Made by a program: the position numbers and the translations under genes
Assembly (NCBI GenBank): GCA_014191855.1
Contig: BJHF01000073.1
Span: forward strand, 1 to 32,661
Direction: 5' to 3'
Source: Deltaproteobacteria bacterium
GTDB taxonomy: Bacteria; Myxococcota_A; UBA796; SXON01
DNA length: 32,661 nucleotides
Notes under the pieces: model-generated
What the model was told of the DNA's origin: nothing
The model's input: only the letters and a program-made list of their open reading frames with translations
Databases searched by the model: none
Shown: positions 6,657 through 14,239 of the stretch, piece after piece
Numbering within the stretch: position 1 is the stretch's first letter
Layout: each line of letters begins with the position of its first letter

Positions 6657-7313
6657 ATGTTCTGGCTCGCCGGCTGCGCCGATCCCCCACCGCTTGATCC
6701 GCAGGCCCTGCTGCGTGAAGGGAAGTTGGGCGAAGCGCTCGCGGCCTACGCGCTCGGCGGCGGTGATGTCGTTCCGCCGGAGCACCCCACCGCCCAAACC
6801 CTGGGGAAACGCGCGGGTTCGGAGCCGTGGATCACCGTCCCCGTGCTGGTGGATCTCACCCAGGCTGCCGCGTTGTTGGAGTCTGCGCCGCAAACGCGCC
6901 TGCAAAGTGTGGATGTGTCGTTCGAGCGCTGGGGGCCGATGGCAGACTGCACGACGGAGCGCCTGCAGGTGCCGTGGCGGATCGCCGTCGGCCGCACGGC
7001 GCTCGCCGGGGATCCCGATCCGCTCCTCGCCGGAAAACCGTTCCAGAACGTTCCGTACGCGCGTGGTCGTATCGTTGGCACCGCCTCGGCGCTTCGCCCG
7101 ACCTACGTCGATGCCGGCCGCAGCGAGGCCAGCGCCCTGTTCGCTGGCCTGGACGTGAACCCGCCGGCGCACCGCGTCACGGTGATGGTCACGGACGCCA
7201 CGGGGGCCCTGGCGCTCAACCTCGACCGGCGCGACGGCGTGTGGTGGACGACCTCCACCACCGATGCGGTCGCGGCCGCAGAGTGGATCACCCGGTGTGG
7301 GAGTGTTCGATGA
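6657..7313 (+). CDS. Putative lipoprotein of unknown function
   Basis: A 218-residue protein beginning MFWLAGCADPPP: only six residues precede a lipobox-type cysteine, so if exported it has an extremely short signal peptide. Residues 15-35 (DPQALLREGKLGEALAAYAL) resemble half of a tetratricopeptide repeat. The remainder is a mixed alpha/beta domain with no motif I recognise (VPVLVDLTQAAALL, RLQSVDVSFERWG, HRVTVMVTDATGALALNLDRRDGVWW). It starts a plus-strand run of four overlapping genes; its stop overlaps the next start as ATGA. No Shine-Dalgarno sequence is seen and a TAGGCT element lies nine bases upstream, so it may be translated from a near-leaderless message. Confidence 0.78.
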   Translation: MFWLAGCADPPPLDPQALLREGKLGEALAAYALGGGDVVPPEHPTAQTLGKRAGSEPWITVPVLVDLTQAAALLESAPQTRLQSVDVSFERWGPMADCTTERLQVPWRIAVGRTALAGDPDPLLAGKPFQNVPYARGRIVGTASALRPTYVDAGRSEASALFAGLDVNPPAHRVTVMVTDATGALALNLDRRDGVWWTTSTTDAVAAAEWITRCGSVR

Positions 7314-7927
7314 ACCGAGGCAATCCGTGGCTGTGGGTGGTGCTTTCCGCATGCGCGCTGTTTGTGCCCGTGCCGTTTCTGGATGACTACCTGGCTCGTC
7401 GCGCGCTGCGCCGCGCCCTTCGATACGATGCGCCCGAAGCCGAACCGATCGACGAGCCTACCGTCGACGTACTCACCGACGATCGGGCGTCGATGCTCAT
7501 GGGCTGCTTGAAGATGATGCTCCTCTGGCCGGTCAAGAAGCTCTTTCGAACTGTGTTCTGGTTTCTGACCGTGAAGGACGTCCTCGATCGCGTCGCGTAC
7601 GGGGCTCAGGTGCTTTCGATGGTCCGCCTCGCTCGTGCGCAGGGGTGGTTGCCAGGGAACGTGCGCGCGGTGCGCGATGCCATGGAGGTAACGTTCGGCA
7701 AGCACCGGGCCTCGCCGATCACGCGCGTGATCCTGCGTGATCTCCGCCCGGAGATCGCGCCGCCGACCGAGGTGGATCTCCTGGCGCGCGCCTCCCACGC
7801 CCTGCGGCGCCACGCTGGCGGTGCGCTGATGGACCAGCTGTTTCTGGATCGGGTGCGCGACGAGATAGGAGGCCCGGATGCTGCTATCCCTGCTGATCGG
7901 CTGCCCGGCCCCCCAAGACAGCGCTGA
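7310..7927 (+). CDS. Membrane-anchored hypothetical protein
   Basis: A 205-residue protein with an N-terminal membrane segment (PWLWVVLSACALFVPVPFL), then a basic DDYLARRALRRALRY stretch. A central amphipathic or re-entrant hydrophobic part follows (SMLMGCLKMMLLWPVKKLFRTVFWFL), and then a helical, Arg-rich C-terminal part (DVLDRVAYGAQVLSMVRLARAQGWL and on). No family recognised. The ATG overlaps the preceding stop by 4 bp, and its 3' end overlaps the following lipoprotein gene by 50 bp, which is long for a same-strand overlap. The last residues (GGPDAAIPADRLPGPPRQR) may therefore be a non-essential tail created by loss of an earlier stop. Its operon mates suggest an envelope role. Confidence 0.75.
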   Translation: MNRGNPWLWVVLSACALFVPVPFLDDYLARRALRRALRYDAPEAEPIDEPTVDVLTDDRASMLMGCLKMMLLWPVKKLFRTVFWFLTVKDVLDRVAYGAQVLSMVRLARAQGWLPGNVRAVRDAMEVTFGKHRASPITRVILRDLRPEIAPPTEVDLLARASHALRRHAGGALMDQLFLDRVRDEIGGPDAAIPADRLPGPPRQR

Positions 7928-9656
7928 GCCCGCCCCGGTGGGCGCGCTGGGCCTCGGCCGCCAGAACCCCTTCCCGAGCGTGGAGCTGGTGGGCGCCGAT
8001 GGTTTCCTGGCCCTCGAAGCCGGCGACCTGCCCCAGAAGGAGGGCGGCACCCAGTGGGAGTTCTCCGCGTTCGCGGCGCGCGAGGGCTTCTCGGTGGTGC
8101 AGCCCTCGATTGCCCAGTTTGAATCGCCGATCGATCCCGAGAGCGTGGGCGGGCAGGAGGGGATCGCCACCGATGGTACCGTACGGCTGGTGGATCTGGA
8201 CTCGGGGGAAGCGCTCTGGTGCTTCGCCGAGCTGGACGCCGCGAGCGACGTGCCGCTCGACAGCACGGCCACCCTCATCGTGCGACCGATGCAAACGCTC
8301 ACGCCAGGTCATCGCGTTGCAGTCGTCGTAACCAGCGCGGTGACGAGCGGCGGGGCGCCGTTGGCGGTTCCCGAGGCAGAAGGCCATTATGCCGAGCTGC
8401 GCGCGGAGCTCGAAGCGCTGGGACAGACCGATGTCACCGTGGCTTGGGACTTCCCGGTCGCCGGCGGCAGCGCGCTTCTGGATCATACGCTGGCGCTGAC
8501 GACGGCCACGCCGACCGCCCACAGCTTCACGCGGACGTGGGAGGCCGGGAGCGGCACCGAGCCACCGCCCGGCGTGTGGCGTATGGCGGAGGGTAGCTTT
8601 ACGACCGTTGAGTTGCTGGTGGACGGGGAGCGGATGGAGCTCTCGGCGGACCGCACGCCGAAGGTGCAGGGGGCTCGCGAGGCCTATTTGATGGTCGTGA
8701 TCCCCGAGGCGGTGAAGGACGCCGCCCCCGGAACCGTGCCGATCCTGGTGTTCGGCCACGGGATCATGTCCGAGCCCTCCGACTATCTCGCGGAGGATGA
8801 CGACCCGAATGGGTTGCTCAACCTGGCGAATACCATGGGCGCCATCGTGATCGCAACCAAGTGGACGGGGCTGACCGAGGACGATCGCCTGCACGCGATC
8901 AACGTGGCCGACGACTTCGCGCGCTTCGACGAGATCCCCGAGATGTTGGCGCAGGGTGTTTCCGACACCCTCGCGCTGGTTCGCGCCGCGGGAGACGGCG
9001 CGCTGTTCGAAGATGCCCTGTTCGGCGGCCTGGCCGACCCATCGCGCATCTACTATTACGGGATTTCGCTGGGAGGTATCGAGGGCGCGGTGATGCTCTC
9101 CCAGCAAAGCACCATCGAGCGGGGCGTGCTGCACGTCGGGGGAGCCGCGTGGGCCACGATGCTGGAGCGCTCGGCGCAGTGGCCGCCGTTTGATCTCGTG
9201 GTAACCCGTAACTTCCCCGATCCTTGGGACCGACAAGTGCTCTACGCGGCCACGCAAGTGCTGTGGGATCCAGTCGATCCGGCCAGCTACACCGCGCAGC
9301 TCGCGGCCGACTCCCGGCTCTGGCAGGAGTCGGTGGGAGACGAGCAGGTGCCCAACCTCACCACCGAGCTCCTGATGCGGAGCGTGGGCGTTACGCTGGC
9401 CACCCCCGCGGTGAACGCGCCGGTGGGTCTAAACAGCGAGGCGATGCCCTTCACCGGCTCCGCAATGACTCAGTTCGACCCGGAAGAAGCGCTGCCCGAC
9501 CCGGTGAACCGCCCGGCGGTCCTCACCGGCGCGCACTCCACCCCGCGGCTCTGGCCCGGCGCGCAGGCGCAGACGATTCACTTCCTGGAAACCGGCGAAG
9601 TCGCGCACTTTTGCGGAGAGGCGGCGTGCAGCGCTTCGAACCCCGGGAGCTTCTGA
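7878..9656 (+). CDS. Secreted alpha/beta-hydrolase lipoprotein, lipase/esterase-like
   Basis: A 592-residue protein starting MLLSLLIGC, a short lipoprotein signal with the lipobox LIGC. The N-terminal half (about 20-260) is beta-rich and resembles the N-terminal domain of large bacterial lipases and virulence-factor lipases (SVVQPSIAQFESPIDP, TATLIVRPMQTLTPGHRVAVVVTSAV). The C-terminal half is an alpha/beta hydrolase: oxyanion-type motif VFGHGIMSEP at 291-300, nucleophile motif YGISLGG with Ser397, and a late His in IHFLETGEVAHF. The acid residue was not assigned. Substrate unknown; ester hydrolysis at the cell surface is the likely activity. It begins inside the preceding gene (50 bp overlap) and overlaps the next gene's start by 31 bp. 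Confidence 0.85.
   Translation: MLLSLLIGCPAPQDSAEPAPVGALGLGRQNPFPSVELVGADGFLALEAGDLPQKEGGTQWEFSAFAAREGFSVVQPSIAQFESPIDPESVGGQEGIATDGTVRLVDLDSGEALWCFAELDAASDVPLDSTATLIVRPMQTLTPGHRVAVVVTSAVTSGGAPLAVPEAEGHYAELRAELEALGQTDVTVAWDFPVAGGSALLDHTLALTTATPTAHSFTRTWEAGSGTEPPPGVWRMAEGSFTTVELLVDGERMELSADRTPKVQGAREAYLMVVIPEAVKDAAPGTVPILVFGHGIMSEPSDYLAEDDDPNGLLNLANTMGAIVIATKWTGLTEDDRLHAINVADDFARFDEIPEMLAQGVSDTLALVRAAGDGALFEDALFGGLADPSRIYYYGISLGGIEGAVMLSQQSTIERGVLHVGGAAWATMLERSAQWPPFDLVVTRNFPDPWDRQVLYAATQVLWDPVDPASYTAQLAADSRLWQESVGDEQVPNLTTELLMRSVGVTLATPAVNAPVGLNSEAMPFTGSAMTQFDPEEALPDPVNRPAVLTGAHSTPRLWPGAQAQTIHFLETGEVAHFCGEAACSASNPGSF
9615..9621 (+). promoter_or_regulatory. Shine-Dalgarno sequence deciding the 9626 GTG start
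   Basis: GGAGAGG lies four bases before GTG 9626, inside the 3' end of the hydrolase gene. It fixes the start of the following membrane-protein gene, whose open frame otherwise extends a further 134 codons upstream. Confidence 0.65.
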
Positions 9657-11089
9657 AACGCGACGGGGCCGCGTTCGCCCTCGCGGCGGTGCTCCCTGTG
9701 GTGTGGTGGTTGGCGGCGCGGTCCGGGTGGGTGCCAGACGTTTTGGACCACGACGCGGGGTCGGTATCGGCGGTTCGCGCGGTGCGAGGGGTGCTTTCGG
9801 GCGTAGACCGGCTCTGGCCGGCCTCGGCGCTGGGCACGTTGATGGCGGCGGCGCTGCCGGTGACCGCGGTCGGCGCGGTGCGGTTCACGATGGCGCTCGC
9901 CGCGTGGGCAGCCGGCTTCGGGGGCTGGCGCGTGGCCCGAGCGTGGCGGCCCGACGTGGGCGTTCGGGGCGCGTTCGTCGCGGCGGCGGTGGCGCAGCTC
10001 GGACCGTGGACAACGTGGCCGTTGATCTCGGGGCAGCTCGCTTCCCTCGCGGCCGGCCCGGTGTTGCTGGCGGTGACCCTTCCGGTGTGCGCGCCGCTGC
10101 TCGCATTTTGGAGCGCCCCGGTCGCGATGGTGGTCGGCGTCGAAGGCCTCCTCTCGGGGAGTTGGTGGCGCCGTTCGGCGCTGATCGGGCTGGTGGTGCT
10201 CGCCGCGCCCGCTTCCCCGCGCGAAGGTGCCGCCTTCGAGGCTCCGACCGACGCGTTGCCGTCCTCGCCAGCCTATGTGGGCGTCCGTGGCGCGTGGTTC
10301 CCCCTGCCGCCAACGGAGGCTGCGCCCTGGCGTGCTGCGGCGGCCTGGTATTCCGGGCGTTGGGTGCACCCGATGAGCGAGGCGGTGTCGGGCTCGGCGA
10401 GCCGGATCATTCCGCCTGGGGCGCTCCCCCTGGTGATCGAGGCGGCCGACGTGCCGGCTACCCGTCGCACCGTGACGCCGAGCGCGTGGCTGGCGGCGAC
10501 GCTTCCCGAGGGGCGGGCGAGCGCGTGGCTGCGGGGAGGCGGGCTGGAGGCGACGGCTACGGCCGCGGCGGTGCTCGTGGCCGCGTGGTTCGCCTGCCGG
10601 TACGCCGAGCGCGCGTGGCTCCGGCGGGAGCTCGCCGCGCTGGCAATCCTGAGCGGGCTTGCGGGCTTCGCGGTCCCCCTGCCGATGGTGGGCGGGGTTC
10701 GGGGCGCAGAGTTGGCGCGCCTGGGGGAATTGCCGGGAAACGTCCTGTTCTTTCCACCACCGTCCGCCCCCTGGTTCGCCGGGCGCTGGTCGGAGTGGCA
10801 AGTGGGCGCCGTGTGCAACAGCCCGGTTGCGCCGGCCCGAACCGTCGTGTCGCTCGCCCGGCTCACCGACACGAGCTTCGACACCGCCGCGGCGGGGCTG
10901 GCGTGGGAAGCGCGCGGTGAAGGCGATCTTTTGGAGGTTGCCGCGAGCGAGGACGTCGACACGCTGGTGATCGACATGTCGGCGCTCCCGGGCTGGGGAC
11001 GCGCGAGGTTGGAGGCTTCGTTTCCGGACATAGCCGGCTCGAGGGGAGGGGAGTTGCTCGTCGTTCCCGTTACGCCCCGCTCCCCGTGA
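9626..11089 (+). CDS. Polytopic membrane protein, GT-C-like (paralogue B)
   Basis: A 487-residue integral membrane protein starting at GTG behind a good Shine-Dalgarno sequence. An N-terminal membrane segment (FALAAVLPVVWWLAARSG) is followed by an acidic loop (VPDVLDHDAGSVSAVRAVRG), then multiple Ala/Val/Leu-rich membrane spans. A soluble segment lies at about 190-290 and a C-terminal soluble domain at about 365-487 (GELPGNVLFFPPPSAPWFAGRWSEW, VDTLVIDMSALPGW, GGELLVVPV). The order matches the proteins at 4313-5908 and 19273-21057, though the acidic-loop match is weaker here. It is the shortest of the three. It closes the 6657-11089 operon and runs 20 bp into the 3' end of purN on the other strand. 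A glycosyltransferase-like function is inferred from topology only. Confidence 0.78.
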   Translation: MQRFEPRELLKRDGAAFALAAVLPVVWWLAARSGWVPDVLDHDAGSVSAVRAVRGVLSGVDRLWPASALGTLMAAALPVTAVGAVRFTMALAAWAAGFGGWRVARAWRPDVGVRGAFVAAAVAQLGPWTTWPLISGQLASLAAGPVLLAVTLPVCAPLLAFWSAPVAMVVGVEGLLSGSWWRRSALIGLVVLAAPASPREGAAFEAPTDALPSSPAYVGVRGAWFPLPPTEAAPWRAAAAWYSGRWVHPMSEAVSGSASRIIPPGALPLVIEAADVPATRRTVTPSAWLAATLPEGRASAWLRGGGLEATATAAAVLVAAWFACRYAERAWLRRELAALAILSGLAGFAVPLPMVGGVRGAELARLGELPGNVLFFPPPSAPWFAGRWSEWQVGAVCNSPVAPARTVVSLARLTDTSFDTAAAGLAWEARGEGDLLEVAASEDVDTLVIDMSALPGWGRARLEASFPDIAGSRGGELLVVPVTPRSP

Positions 11090-11714
11090 GCCACCGTGCC
11101 TCACCGGGGCGCAGCGTCACCTCCGCGCGGCGATCCGCGACCGTTACCCGCCCCTCTGCCATCCAACGTAGGCACATCGGGTAGAGCCGATGCTCCACGG
11201 TGAGGATCCGCGCGGCCAGGCTGGCTTCGGTGTCCCCCGGCAGCACGGGCACGGTGCCCTGCGCGAGGATCGGTCCCGTGTCCACACCGGCATCAACGAG
11301 GTGGCACGTCGCGCCCGCCTGGGTCACCCCGTAAGCGAGCGCCTGCCGCGGCCCGTGAGTGCCCGGGAAGGCAGGCAATAGTGCCGGATGAATGTTCATC
11401 ACGCGCTGCGGGAACGCGCTCAGGAACGTACCCGTGAGCACGCGCATGAAGCCCGCGAGGCACACGATGTCCACGTCGGCAAGGTGGGTGAGCAGCTCCG
11501 ATTCGAAGCCTTCGCGCGATTTCCCGCGATGGTCCACCACCACCGATGGCACGCCCGCGTGTGCGGCGCGATCGAGCGCGTACACGCCGGGCACGTTGGC
11601 GATCACCTTCACGATATCCGCGGCGAACCAGGGGTCTGCCGTGGCGTCCAACAGCGCCTGGAGGTTGCTGCCGCTCCCGGACACCAGGACCGCGACGCGC
11701 GCCGTCGTGCTCAT
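11070..11714 (-). CDS. purN: Phosphoribosylglycinamide formyltransferase PurN
   Basis: A 214-residue GAR transformylase that transfers a formyl group from 10-formyl-tetrahydrofolate to glycinamide ribonucleotide, the third step of purine synthesis. Motifs: phosphate-binding VSGSGSNLQALLD at about 11-23, CLAGFMRVL, the catalytic NIHPALLPAFPGTHG, and HLVDAGVDTGPILAQ with the conserved catalytic Asp. Length is normal. The ATG overlaps the purM stop as ATGA, so the in-frame Met six codons upstream (11732) is rejected. The 3' end overlaps that of the convergent membrane-protein gene by 20 bp, leaving no room for an intergenic terminator. Confidence 0.96.
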   Translation of the reverse strand: MSTTARVAVLVSGSGSNLQALLDATADPWFAADIVKVIANVPGVYALDRAAHAGVPSVVVDHRGKSREGFESELLTHLADVDIVCLAGFMRVLTGTFLSAFPQRVMNIHPALLPAFPGTHGPRQALAYGVTQAGATCHLVDAGVDTGPILAQGTVPVLPGDTEASLAARILTVEHRLYPMCLRWMAEGRVTVADRRAEVTLRPGEARWLTGSGA

Positions 11715-12724
11715 GCTTCGCGGACCACGCACTCACCCGCCGCGTCTTCGACCACCGACCCCACGACGTAGCCGCCGGATGCCGCCACGAGCGCCGCCGC
11801 GTGTTCCGGACGCACGACCAGGACCATGCCGAGCCCGCAGTTGAAGGTGCGGTACATCTCTTCATCGGAGAGCGAGCCCACCTCCCGGAGCATACGGAAG
11901 ATCGGTAGCTCGGGCCAGCTCCCCTTGATCATCACCGCGCCCAGCCCCTTCGGCAGCACCCGCGGCACGTTGCCCGTGAAGCCGCCGCCGGTGATGTGCA
12001 CGGCACCGATCAGGTTGAACTCCGCGCGATAACGTAGGAGCTCCTTGACATAGATTCGGGTCGGCCGGAGCAGCACCTCGCCCAGGGGCGCGCCGAGTCC
12101 CCAGTGGTCCTCCTCCATCGGCAAGCTGCCGAGCAGGTGGCGAACCAGCGAGTAGCCGTTGCTGTGCACGCCGGAGGAGGCGAGCCCCACGAGCGCATCC
12201 CCCGCCTGGATCTGCTTGCCGTTCATCACCTCGTCGCGCTCCACGACGCCGACGCAGAATCCGGCGAGGTCGTAGTGGCGCGGGGCGTACATTCCCGGCA
12301 TCTCCGCAGTTTCACCGCCGATCAACGCGCAGCCCGCCTGGCGGCAGCCCTCGCAGATGCCCGCCACCACCGCTTCGGCCTCCGCGGGGTCGAGCTTTCC
12401 GGTGGCAAAGTAGTCCAGGAAGAACAAAGGCTCCGCGCCGCAAACGGCGACGTCGTTCACGCACATCGCCACCAGATCGATGCCGATCGTTTCGGGGCGG
12501 CCGAGCTGCTGGGCGAGGAGCAGCTTGGTGCCGACCCCATCGGTTCCGGCGACGAGGAGCGGGCGCCGGTAGCGCTCGGGCACTTGGAAGAACCCGCCGA
12601 ACCCGCCGATGTCCCCGACCACGCCGTCGCGATAGGTGCTGCGAACGTGTTTGCCGATGCGATCGACCACTTCGTCGCCAGCGTCGATGTCCACGCCCGC
12701 TTCCCGGTAAGCGTCTTTTTTCAT
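11711..12724 (-). CDS. purM: Phosphoribosylformylglycinamidine cyclo-ligase PurM (AIR synthetase)
   Basis: A 337-residue ATP-dependent cyclase that converts formylglycinamidine ribonucleotide to aminoimidazole ribonucleotide. Hallmarks in order: YREAGVDIDAGDEVVDRI at the N-terminus, VAGTDGVGTKLLLA, IDLVAMCVNDVAVCGAEPLFFLDYFA, GCALIGGETAEMPGMY, SSGVHSNGYSLVR, and HITGGGFTGNVPRVLP. Length and motifs are complete. It is followed at once by purN, and the two form a two-gene purine operon. A TTAGCCC element six bases before the ATG and the absence of a Shine-Dalgarno sequence suggest a leaderless transcript. Confidence 0.97.
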   Translation of the reverse strand: MKKDAYREAGVDIDAGDEVVDRIGKHVRSTYRDGVVGDIGGFGGFFQVPERYRRPLLVAGTDGVGTKLLLAQQLGRPETIGIDLVAMCVNDVAVCGAEPLFFLDYFATGKLDPAEAEAVVAGICEGCRQAGCALIGGETAEMPGMYAPRHYDLAGFCVGVVERDEVMNGKQIQAGDALVGLASSGVHSNGYSLVRHLLGSLPMEEDHWGLGAPLGEVLLRPTRIYVKELLRYRAEFNLIGAVHITGGGFTGNVPRVLPKGLGAVMIKGSWPELPIFRMLREVGSLSDEEMYRTFNCGLGMVLVVRPEHAAALVAASGGYVVGSVVEDAAGECVVREA

Positions 12725-12730
12725 CGACGC

Positions 12731-12736
12731 GGGCTA
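12731..12736 (-). promoter_or_regulatory. Candidate -10 element of purMN
   Basis: TAGCCC on the minus strand lies six bases before the purM ATG, a spacing that would place the transcription start at the initiation codon. No clear -35 is visible. The call rests on similarity to elements placed the same way before other genes in the window. Confidence 0.3.
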
Positions 12737-12825
12737 ACCCAATTCGACGGAGCGGATCGAACGCTTGGGCCGCGCCGAGGCTGTAGGCGGGACGGGTCCT
12801 GCCGCTCCTGTCGGCCCGACGTGAG

Positions 12826-13362
12826 CTACTCCTCGGCCACCAGCGGCGCCGGCGTCGTGCCCACGGCGATCTCCACCTCGCTGCCCATGCCGGCATTGTC
12901 GTACAAGATCGCGGCGAATTCGTACTCGGTGGAGAAGTCGAGGTCGTTCCCCGTTACGCCGAGGCCGAAGGCGACGGTGCCGCCATCGCCTGCGCAGGCT
13001 TCAACCGTGTTCCCGTCCGAGTCATGGAGCGCGCTGTCCTTGAAGCCCTGGGGTGCGGGTTCTGACATGTCCACCGCGCCGTCGACCGTGCTGTCGTACC
13101 ACATGTCGAGGCTGATCACATGCGCGTCCCCATCCTCGTCGTCGTACTCGATGGTGAAGACCACCGTGGGCTGCGGTGTGTCGCTGCCTTCGGGCGTTAC
13201 CGGGTCGCCTTCGGAGACCGTGAAGTCCTCGATCGTAGGCGCCGTACCTGAGCAATCGCCACTGCTGCTGTCGGAAGGGCCGAGGGTGCCGTTGTCCCCG
13301 CTGTCCTTGGCGGTGTCTTCGCAGGCGAGGAGGAGGAGGGCGGTCAGCGGAAGGAAGCGCAT
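12826..13362 (-). CDS. Putative acidic lipoprotein
   Basis: A 178-residue protein with a clear lipoprotein signal: MRFLPLTALLLLAC (residues 1-14, lipobox LLAC). A Ser/Gly/Asp-rich linker follows (DTAKDSGDNGTLGPSDSSSGDC), and then a single beta-sandwich-like domain (IEDFTVSEGDPV, PTVVFTIEYDDEDGDAHVISLDMWYDS, FSTEYEFAAILYDNAG) reminiscent of Ig-like or cadherin-like folds. The mature part is strongly acidic. The ATG has GGAG seven bases upstream; the longer frame up to 13455 is rejected because the signal peptide begins here. It lies about 100 bp upstream of purM on the same strand and diverges from the lipase-like gene. Function unknown. Confidence 0.8.
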   Translation of the reverse strand: MRFLPLTALLLLACEDTAKDSGDNGTLGPSDSSSGDCSGTAPTIEDFTVSEGDPVTPEGSDTPQPTVVFTIEYDDEDGDAHVISLDMWYDSTVDGAVDMSEPAPQGFKDSALHDSDGNTVEACAGDGGTVAFGLGVTGNDLDFSTEYEFAAILYDNAGMGSEVEIAVGTTPAPLVAEE

Positions 13363-13417
13363 GTTTGTCTCCGGGCGGCCCCTACCGTACCACGGCCATC
13401 GCCTCACGTCCCCACAG

Positions 13418-14236
13418 GTGTACGCGGGCGGGTTAGCCGGGGTCGTGGTCAACAAGCCGACGAGCCCGCTCCGAACCTGGCGCGCCCTGCGCGATCAGCT
13501 CGGAAGCCTGCGCAGCGTCTACAGCCGCAACAACAAGATCGTCCGTCGCGACGATTTTGCGAAGCACGAGGAGACGGTTTTGCTCCTCCACGGCTTCTTT
13601 CAGACGCGCAACGTCTGGGAGGTGATGGAAGATCGGCTTCGTTACGACGGCTTTGGCGTGTTCTCCTTCGATCTCGGCGGGATCATGGGACTCAACACCC
13701 GCCGGCCTCGCGAGCTCTCCGAGCTCGTGGCCGAGAAGATCGAGCGCATCTGCCAGCGCACGGGGCTCAAGTCCTTCCACATCGTGGGGCACAGCAAGGG
13801 CGGCCTGATCGCGAGGGACTACGTGCAACACCTCGGCGGCGCGCCGCGCGTGAAGTCGGTAGTCACCCTCGGAACGCCGCACCACGGCACCCCCACGGCC
13901 GCCATCGGCGTCACCCTCATGGGGATGGGCCTGCTCTCGCGATCCCCTTGGGATCTCCTGCCGAACAGTGCATACGTGCGCCGGTTGAAGGAGGATGTAT
14001 TCCCGGCGGATGTCCCGCTGGTGAGCATCCACAGCCGGCACGACGTGGTGTGCCCCTGGTGGGCGAGCGTGCTCGTTCCCAAGCCGGGCGAAACGTCGGT
14101 GAAGAACCGCCCCGTTCAGGGAGTGGGGCACACCGCCCTCACCTACGATCCCGGCGTTTACCTGATCGTCCGGCAGGAGTTCCGCGAGGCGGCCGCGCTC
14201 TACAAGCAGCGCCCGCCGGAGCGGCAAGGGCGCTGA
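13418..14236 (+). CDS. Alpha/beta-hydrolase, triacylglycerol-lipase-like
   Basis: A 272-residue alpha/beta-hydrolase. Residues 53-62 (TVLLLHGFFQ) carry the oxyanion-hole HG motif. The nucleophile elbow is VGHSKGG with Ser126, followed by ARDYVQHLGG and VVTLGTPHHGTPTA, typical of lipases that act on acylglycerols (LipA/EstA type). The charge-relay Asp is likely Asp209 (SRHDVVCP) and the His His238 (GVGHTAL). There is no signal peptide, so it is probably cytoplasmic or membrane-associated. The start is uncertain: GTG 13418 is used here, but GTG 13445 is possible and neither has a good Shine-Dalgarno sequence. The open frame further upstream is antisense to the divergent lipoprotein and purM and is rejected. 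Its stop is three bases from the stop of the convergent pseudokinase gene. Confidence 0.85.
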   Translation: MYAGGLAGVVVNKPTSPLRTWRALRDQLGSLRSVYSRNNKIVRRDDFAKHEETVLLLHGFFQTRNVWEVMEDRLRYDGFGVFSFDLGGIMGLNTRRPRELSELVAEKIERICQRTGLKSFHIVGHSKGGLIARDYVQHLGGAPRVKSVVTLGTPHHGTPTAAIGVTLMGMGLLSRSPWDLLPNSAYVRRLKEDVFPADVPLVSIHSRHDVVCPWWASVLVPKPGETSVKNRPVQGVGHTALTYDPGVYLIVRQEFREAAALYKQRPPERQGR

Positions 14237-14239
14237 GGG

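Noticed and set aside
12104..13417. N-terminal extension of the lipase-like gene to 12104
   Set aside because: The extension is antisense to purM and to the divergent lipoprotein and has no hydrolase-like sequence. The enzyme begins near 13418 or 13445.
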